From CAYRVX01 sp964642165 (GTDB taxonomy: Bacteria > Planctomycetota > Phycisphaerae > SM23-33), in NCBI GenBank assembly GCA_964642165.1, contig CAZXOC010000276.1:1-10001 (forward strand): a stretch of 10,001 nucleotides of DNA. The letters are read 5' to 3'. The position numbers and the translations under genes were made by a program. Below the pieces are notes generated by a model. That model had not been told where the DNA came from and ran no database searches. It worked only from the letters and a program-made list of their open reading frames with translations. Of this stretch, positions 6,297-10,001 are shown piece by piece (position 1 is the first letter of the stretch; each line of letters starts with the position of its first letter).

Positions 6297-7826
6297 ATGG
6301 CCTACCTGGTGGGAATCGACCTGGGCTCGACGAGCTTGAAGGCCATCGCCTACGACCCGGCCGGCAACGCGGTCGCGCGGGCGAGCCGACCGACCGAGCT
6401 GTTCCACCCCCACGACGACCATCCCGACTGGGCCGTCTGGAAGCCCGAGCAGATCTGGGGCGGCGTGTGCGAGGCCCTGCGGGAGGCGGCCGGACAGCTC
6501 GACGACGCCGGCGAGGTCCGCGGCGTGGCCGTCACCGGCATGGGCATGGACGGCGTGCCGATCGACAAGGACGGGCGCTGGCTGTACCCCTTCATCAGTT
6601 GGCACTGCCCCCGGACGGCGCCGCAGCAGCAGTGGTGGCTCGAGCACGTCGGGGCCGAGCGCCAGTTCGCCCTCACCGGCAACCCCGTCTGGGCGATCAA
6701 CACGGCCCTGCGGCTGCTGTGGATGCGCGAGCACGAGCCGGCCGTCCTCGACCGGACGGACAAGTGGCTGCTGATCGAGGACTTCGTCAACTTCATGCTG
6801 TGCGGCGAGCGGGCAACGGACTACAGCATGGCCTCGAACACGCTGCTGTTCGACCAGCGGACGAGGGACTACTCGCCGGAGCTGCTGGAGATCTCGGGCA
6901 TCGACCGATCGCTGCTGTGCGACCCGCATCCCAGCGGGACGGTGATCGGCGAGGTCCACGCGACGGCCGCCGAGGCAACCGGCCTGCGCGCGGGCACGCC
7001 CGTCGTGCTCGGCGGGCACGACTTCCTGTGCGGCGCGCTGCCCGTGGGGGCGTTCCAGCCCGGGGTGGTGGTGGACGAGGCCGGGACGTGGGAGAAGGTC
7101 GTGGCGGCCCTCGACGAGCCCGTCCTGACGCCGGAGGTAGGCCGGATGGGCTGGTGGATCGACTCCCACGTCGCCCGCGGCAGGTACGCCGCGATCGGCA
7201 CGGCGATCGCCGCCGACATGCTGGAGTGGTTCCGCAGCCGCTTCGGCTTCGAGGAGGCTCGCCGGGCCGACAGCGAGGGCGGCGTGGACTGGGACTACCT
7301 GATGGCCGCCGCGGAGGCCTCGCCGCCCGGCGCCAACGGCGTGATGTTCCTGCCCCACATGTCCGGCAGCACGATCCCGGTGATCGACCCGGCGTCGAAG
7401 GGGGCGTTTCTCGGCCTGCGGAACGCCGCCACGAAGGGCGACATGCTCCGCGCGATCGTCGAGGGACTCGACTACCAGTTCCTCCAGATCCTCGCCGGCG
7501 TCGAGGCCGCCCTCGGCGTCACCCCCGAGAAGCTCGTCGCCGTCGGCGGCGGGGCCGGCAACGCCTTCTGGATGCAGAACAAGGCCGACATGGTCGGCAA
7601 GCCGTTCGAGGCGCCCGAGATCGAGGAGGCCACCCCCCTCGGCGCGGCGATCCTCGCCGGCATCGGCATCGGCGTTTACCGCGACGAGCAGGACGCTTTC
7701 GAGCAGGTCTACCGCCCCGGGCGGACCTTCGAGCCCAACGCCGAGCTGACCGGCAGGTACGCCGAAGGGTTCGAGACCTTCCAGCGGATCTACCCGGCGC
7801 TCAAACCGCTCCACGGGCCGGCGTGA
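6297..7826 (+). CDS. FGGY-family carbohydrate kinase, L-fuculokinase-like
   Basis: This 509-residue ATP-dependent sugar kinase has a full FGGY architecture. The N-terminal half begins with the phosphate loop GIDLGSTSLKA (6-16), then GVAVTGMGMDGVPIDKDG (76-93) and LYPFISWHCPRT (96-107). The C-terminal half holds GGHD (239-242, D242 the likely catalytic base), DEAGTWE (260-266), and the adenosine-site segments VAVGGGAGNAFW (414-425) and EEATPLGAAILAG (443-455). The FISWHCPRT and GTWE segments resemble E. coli FucK more than xylulokinase or glycerol kinase as I remember them, so L-fuculose or a similar ketose such as L-rhamnulose is the likely substrate. AGGAG (6280-6284) precedes ATG by 12 bases, and the URO-D gene ends 22 bp upstream. 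The length suits the family and no residue known to be essential looks lost. The product would be a 1-phosphate for a class II aldolase, which is not in this window. Confidence 0.88.
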   Translation: MAYLVGIDLGSTSLKAIAYDPAGNAVARASRPTELFHPHDDHPDWAVWKPEQIWGGVCEALREAAGQLDDAGEVRGVAVTGMGMDGVPIDKDGRWLYPFISWHCPRTAPQQQWWLEHVGAERQFALTGNPVWAINTALRLLWMREHEPAVLDRTDKWLLIEDFVNFMLCGERATDYSMASNTLLFDQRTRDYSPELLEISGIDRSLLCDPHPSGTVIGEVHATAAEATGLRAGTPVVLGGHDFLCGALPVGAFQPGVVVDEAGTWEKVVAALDEPVLTPEVGRMGWWIDSHVARGRYAAIGTAIAADMLEWFRSRFGFEEARRADSEGGVDWDYLMAAAEASPPGANGVMFLPHMSGSTIPVIDPASKGAFLGLRNAATKGDMLRAIVEGLDYQFLQILAGVEAALGVTPEKLVAVGGGAGNAFWMQNKADMVGKPFEAPEIEEATPLGAAILAGIGIGVYRDEQDAFEQVYRPGRTFEPNAELTGRYAEGFETFQRIYPALKPLHGPA

Positions 7827-7876
7827 TCCGCGCGGCCGCTCGTGCGTACAAAAGGGTGGTCGGGCCGTCCGGGGCG

Positions 7877-7888
7877 CCGGCGCGCCGG
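7877..7888. repeat. 12-bp GC palindrome before the ferritin-like gene
   Basis: CCGGCG followed by CGCCGG forms a perfect palindrome midway in the 97-bp gap between the kinase and ferritin-like genes. No T tract follows. It may be a weak transcript hairpin or a chance product of high GC content. Confidence 0.25.
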
Positions 7889-7923
7889 TCCGGCCTGACG
7901 TTCGCGGGAAGAAAGGGCCCGGA

Positions 7924-8415
7924 ATGAGCATCGAACCGAGCACGGACGACGTCTTCGAGATGGCCGAGCAGATCGAGCACGACGCCTGCAGCTTTTACCG
8001 GCAGGCGGCGGCGTCCATGCCCGATCCGGCATGCCGGAACGTGCTGCTGGACCTGGCGTCCATGGAGGGCGAGCACGAGCAGGTCTTCGCGACCATCAAG
8101 GACCAGGCGGTCGGCCCGGGAGAGCCCGGCGCGGGCCTGGAGCTCGCCGACGGGGTGGCAAGCAGTTGGCCCAGCGTGGCGCAGCTCTTCGCTTCCGGTG
8201 TCAGGGAGGACCTCGCCCGGCGCTTCACCGGGCGGGAAACCCGCGCGGAGATCCTCCAAAAGGCCATCGAGTTCGAGAAGGACTCCCTCGCCTTCTTCCT
8301 CAGCGCGAGGAACCTGCTGACCGACCCCGAGGGCCGACGGAGAATCGACGCCCTCCTGAACGAGGAGCTCGGCCACATCCTCACGCTGACCGGGCGCCTG
8401 GCGTCGCCCACGTAG
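7924..8415 (+). CDS. Ferritin-like / rubrerythrin-type diiron protein
   Basis: This 163-residue all-helical protein shows the four-helix diiron ligand pattern: E18 in QIEHDACSFY, E48xxH51 in MEGEHEQVF, E116 in AIEFEKDSLAFF, and E148xxH151 in NEELGHI. It has no C-terminal rubredoxin domain (no CxxC pairs), so it is not a classical two-domain rubrerythrin. It belongs with the shorter ferritin-like proteins of anaerobes that are thought to act in peroxide detoxification or iron handling. A linker (about 62-85) rich in Gly and Ala splits the two helix pairs. The start is supported by AAAGG at 7912-7916, seven bases before ATG. It lies 97 bp after the kinase gene on the same strand and converges on the transporter gene. 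A link to sugar use is not evident; it may be a separate stress gene. Confidence 0.8.
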   Translation: MSIEPSTDDVFEMAEQIEHDACSFYRQAAASMPDPACRNVLLDLASMEGEHEQVFATIKDQAVGPGEPGAGLELADGVASSWPSVAQLFASGVREDLARRFTGRETRAEILQKAIEFEKDSLAFFLSARNLLTDPEGRRRIDALLNEELGHILTLTGRLASPT

Positions 8416-8430
8416 GCGCTGCCGAGCGCC

Positions 8431-8444
8431 GGCCGGATTCGGCC
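8431..8444. terminator. Weak hairpin between convergent genes
   Basis: GGCCG, a GATT loop and CGGCC form a 5-bp stem 15 bases after the ferritin-like stop codon, in the 102-bp gap shared with the convergent transporter gene. A terminator for one or both transcripts is expected here, but no T tract follows on either strand, so the call is tentative. Confidence 0.2.
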
Positions 8445-8517
8445 CCGCCCGCGAGGAACAGGGGCGCCCGCCCTCGCCCGGCCACCTGCCGGCCCGGACC
8501 ACCGCCCCGGCTGCCGG

Positions 8518-9564
8518 CTACATCGAGTTGCCCACGCCGAGGATGCAGACGCCGAGGATCAGGTTGGCGATGCCGATGACGATCCAGCAGATGCTGTCGC
8601 GGCTGGCGCCCTTCCATTCGCCGGTGCGGAAGCCGTGGACGTTGCCCACGAGGATCGCGAAGGACATGAAGACGGCATACCCGACCGAGAAGCCCAGGCC
8701 GCCCAGCTTGTAGGCCCCCAGGCCGAAGCAGAAGATCGCCCCGTCGTGCAGCAGCGCCATGATCAGCGCCAGCAGCAGGATCAGGCCCACGCCGCCCCGG
8801 CCGAAGTGCCCCCACGTCCGGTTGCGCGTGAGCTGGACGACGCAGTAGAGGCAGGCCGAGACCGCCCCGCCCCAGACGATCAGGGCCATCACCGCCCAGG
8901 CGCTCTGCCAGGGGGCGTTGGTGAGCTCTTTGGCGGCGGCGTTGACACCGGAGACGTCGGCCGACTTCGCGGCGATCGCGTAGCACGCGCACAGGACGCC
9001 CGAGACGACGCCGATGAGCACGCCGATGAGCATCTTGGGCTTCTTCGCGTCCACGCCCGCGCCGGGGGTCTCGGGCGACGCGGCCTTGAGGCTGCGCTCC
9101 TTCAGGATGCCGGCCCGCCCGGAGGCGACGACGCCCAGCAGACAGGCCGCCACGCCCGTGAGGATCACGCAGCCCTTGGTCGTCAGGAGCACGTTCGCGT
9201 CGTACATGAGCATGGGGACCATCGAGCCGGTGGCGATCTGCGCGCCGTAGTTCAGCGCGTACGCCAGCGACAGGCCGATGAACGCGAAGCTCATCCCCAG
9301 CGTCATCGACCCCAGGCCCCAGAGCAGCCCGAAGACGAGCGGCAGGATCAGCGCGGCCGCCCCGGCGGTCGAGTAGACGGCGAAGAAGTCCTTCACGATC
9401 ACCGGCCCCAGCGTGGTGGGGATGAGGATGGTCACGAAGAAGAAGAACGGCCCCCAGAGGACCTCCCACGGCGTGCCCTTCCGGACGTACTTGCTCGGCA
9501 AGCCGAACGACCCGCCGCAGATCGCACCCAGGAGCATGATGCCGAAGCCGAGGACCGTGTCCAT
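8518..9564 (-). CDS. RhaT-family sugar/proton symporter
   Basis: This 348-residue membrane protein is close in length to E. coli RhaT (about 344). It has roughly ten hydrophobic segments, near 4-22, 36-56, 66-85, 88-106, 130-147, 177-197, 221-241, 258-276, 286-308 and 324-344. Conserved-looking family features are GGSFGLPSKYVRKGTPWEVLW (17-37), GLLWGLGSMTLG (79-90) and the small-residue run GLSLAYALNYGAQIATGSMVP (97-117). One longer polar loop (149-177, RAGILKERSLKAASPET onward) probably lies in the cytoplasm. The likely job is proton-coupled uptake of L-rhamnose or another deoxyhexose. Near the hydrolase and FucK-like kinase, L-fucose is an equally good guess. The start at 9564 is set by GGAAGGGAG at 9573-9581, eight bases upstream; a longer frame back to 9651 lacks such a site and adds a Pro/Arg-rich leader. 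The gene is divergent in orientation from the catabolic genes and so needs its own promoter. Confidence 0.82.
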   Translation of the reverse strand: MDTVLGFGIMLLGAICGGSFGLPSKYVRKGTPWEVLWGPFFFFVTILIPTTLGPVIVKDFFAVYSTAGAAALILPLVFGLLWGLGSMTLGMSFAFIGLSLAYALNYGAQIATGSMVPMLMYDANVLLTTKGCVILTGVAACLLGVVASGRAGILKERSLKAASPETPGAGVDAKKPKMLIGVLIGVVSGVLCACYAIAAKSADVSGVNAAAKELTNAPWQSAWAVMALIVWGGAVSACLYCVVQLTRNRTWGHFGRGGVGLILLLALIMALLHDGAIFCFGLGAYKLGGLGFSVGYAVFMSFAILVGNVHGFRTGEWKGASRDSICWIVIGIANLILGVCILGVGNSM

Positions 9565-9572
9565 GCTGTGGT

Positions 9573-9581
9573 CTCCCTTCC
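9573..9581 (-). promoter_or_regulatory. Strong ribosome-binding site of the symporter gene
   Basis: On the minus strand GGAAGGGAG lies eight bases before ATG 9564. It decides the start in favour of 9564 over the in-frame ATG at 9651. Its first two bases are shared with the right arm of the adjacent palindrome. Confidence 0.6.
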
Positions 9582-9594
9582 GCGCGTCGCGCGG
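9580..9594. promoter_or_regulatory. 15-bp palindrome abutting the symporter ribosome-binding site
   Basis: CCGCGCG, a central T, and CGCGCGG form a perfect 7-bp inverted repeat. In the minus-strand transcript this can fold as a 6-bp stem with a 3-base loop ending right at the ribosome-binding site. As DNA it could be an operator in the leader. No regulator gene is visible in the window. Confidence 0.3.
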
Positions 9595-9654
9595 GACGGG
9601 ACGTGGGGCCGCGCCGGGGCGCCCGCGACCGTCCGGCCCCGATGCGCCCACCGC

Positions 9655-9683
9655 CCTTTACTCGATGCGAACGCCGCCTGCAA
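9655..9683 (-). promoter_or_regulatory. Possible weak promoter for the symporter gene
   Basis: On the minus strand TTGCAG (9683-9678) and TAAAGG (9660-9655) are separated by 17 bases. Each matches three of six consensus positions. This would give a leader of about 85 bases holding the palindrome and ribosome-binding site. It is the best candidate I could find by eye. Confidence 0.25.
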
Positions 9684-9882
9684 CCCGAATGTCCGTCGTC
9701 GTCTTTCGCCGGGTGCGGCCGGCGCACGGGCGCGGGCTGCGGCCGCGGCTGGATGGCCCGGGAAGGACCACGGCGACCCCAGAGCCAGAGGGATCGAGCT
9801 TTCGCAGCGCCGATGCGCCCGTTGCGTTTCGTGGCCGCGGTCGGCAGCCCCACCGGATCGGCGATGCCGGCAACGTGTGAGC

Positions 9883-9932
9883 CGGGCCTCCGTCGGGCTT
9901 GCCCCGGCGGGGCCACGACTGAGCGTCCAGCA
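9883..9932 (+). repeat. 50-bp direct repeat, copy 1, with hairpin
   Basis: This copy matches the one 68 bp downstream at 49 of 50 positions; the single difference is A at 9915 versus G at 9983. Bases 9888-9912 fold into a 10-bp stem with a five-base CTTGC loop: eight G-C pairs plus T-G pairs at 9889/9911 and 9893/9907. The T-G pairs are tolerated only in the plus-strand RNA. Confidence 0.85.
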
Positions 9933-9950
9933 AAGCGTCGCGCCGCGCAT

Positions 9951-10000
9951 CGGGCCTCCGTCGGGCTTGCCCCGGCGGGGCCGCGACTGAGCGTCCAGCA
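9951..10000 (+). repeat. 50-bp direct repeat, copy 2, with hairpin
   Basis: This is the second copy, separated from the first by an 18-bp spacer (9933-9950) that is not repeated within the visible sequence. Its hairpin occupies 9956-9980. The array or element may continue past the window edge. Confidence 0.85.
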
Positions 10001-10001
10001 C

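Larger units (their letters stand above)
9565..10001. other. Non-coding region upstream of the symporter gene
   Basis: About 440 bp with no credible gene. Open frames here on both strands have the Arg/Pro/Ala-rich composition of GC-driven chance translation and no family resemblance. The part nearest the symporter holds its leader elements. The far end holds two copies of a 50-bp repeat. The middle (about 9700-9880) shows nothing recognisable, and no tRNA or other RNA gene is apparent. Confidence 0.6.

Noticed and set aside
2795..6298. A 1167-codon open frame on the minus strand
   Set aside because: It runs antisense to the 3' end of the redox fusion gene and through the hydrolase and URO-D genes, all clearly recognisable on the plus strand. 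Its Val/Arg/Asp/His/Ala-rich translation shows no domain. Long antisense frames are expected in GC-rich DNA with biased third positions.
6267..7943. A 558-codon minus-strand open frame
   Set aside because: It is antisense to the FGGY kinase, which has complete motifs. The shadow frame has no recognisable domain.
9565..9651. ATG 9651 as the symporter start
   Set aside because: The extra leader is Pro/Arg/Gly-rich and not membrane-like. The strong ribosome-binding site at 9573-9581 serves ATG 9564, and the RhaT length fits the shorter form.
8381..9990. Long open frames overlapping the symporter on both strands (451 and 511 codons)
   Set aside because: The symporter frame alone has transmembrane segments, family motifs and a good ribosome-binding site. 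The others are Arg/Pro/Gly/His-rich shadows that run into the repeat region.
9883..10001. CRISPR array
   Set aside because: Only two repeats are visible, they are 50 bp long with an 18-bp spacer, and no cas gene is nearby. Spacers in CRISPR arrays are normally longer than this.

Overview
The window is uniformly GC-rich bacterial DNA with tightly packed genes. No rRNA, tRNA, insertion sequence or CRISPR array is visible. The gene content is a complex I-like redox module with a GltD-type fusion, a putative GHL6-type glycosidase, a non-HemE URO-D paralogue, a FucK-like kinase, a RhaT-like symporter and a ferritin-like protein. This mix suggests an anaerobic or facultative polysaccharide degrader, plausibly from the Planctomycetota/Verrucomicrobiota/Lentisphaerota neighbourhood or a similar uncultured lineage. 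That placement is inferred from gene content only, because no phylogenetic marker is present.

Left part (1-2883, + strand): the 3' end of a gene for a complex I 49 kDa (NuoD-like) subunit. A GTG-started gene follows 25 bp downstream and encodes an unusual fusion: an N-terminal NuoI-type ferredoxin with two [4Fe-4S] motifs, then the whole of a GltD/NfnB/DPYD-type flavoprotein (further Fe-S cysteines, FAD site, pyridine-nucleotide site). The two genes look like the tail of an operon for a complex I-related membrane oxidoreductase whose electron input may come from this fusion rather than from NuoEFG. The 49 kDa-like subunit lacks nickel ligands at both ends of the visible protein and also lacks the usual quinone-site tyrosine, so its acceptor is uncertain.

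Middle part (3053-7826, + strand): three same-strand genes for sugar-polymer use. They are a putative GHL6-type glycoside hydrolase with a possible export signal, a URO-D-superfamily protein that is not HemE, and an FGGY kinase closest by eye to L-fuculokinase. A perfect 16-bp palindrome and a consensus-like -35 box lie between the hydrolase and the URO-D gene, so the second and third genes may have their own regulated promoter. A small ferritin-like diiron protein follows (7924-8415).

Right part (8518-10001): a convergent minus-strand gene for a RhaT-family sugar/proton symporter, with a strong ribosome-binding site and a palindrome directly upstream. Beyond it are about 440 bp without a credible gene. 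These end in two copies of a 50-bp repeat with a 68-bp period, each containing a hairpin whose G-U pairs favour the plus-strand transcript. The working model is uptake of a deoxysugar such as L-fucose or L-rhamnose by the symporter after release by the hydrolase, followed by phosphorylation by the kinase. The isomerase and aldolase such a route needs are not in the window, and the substrate is not proven.
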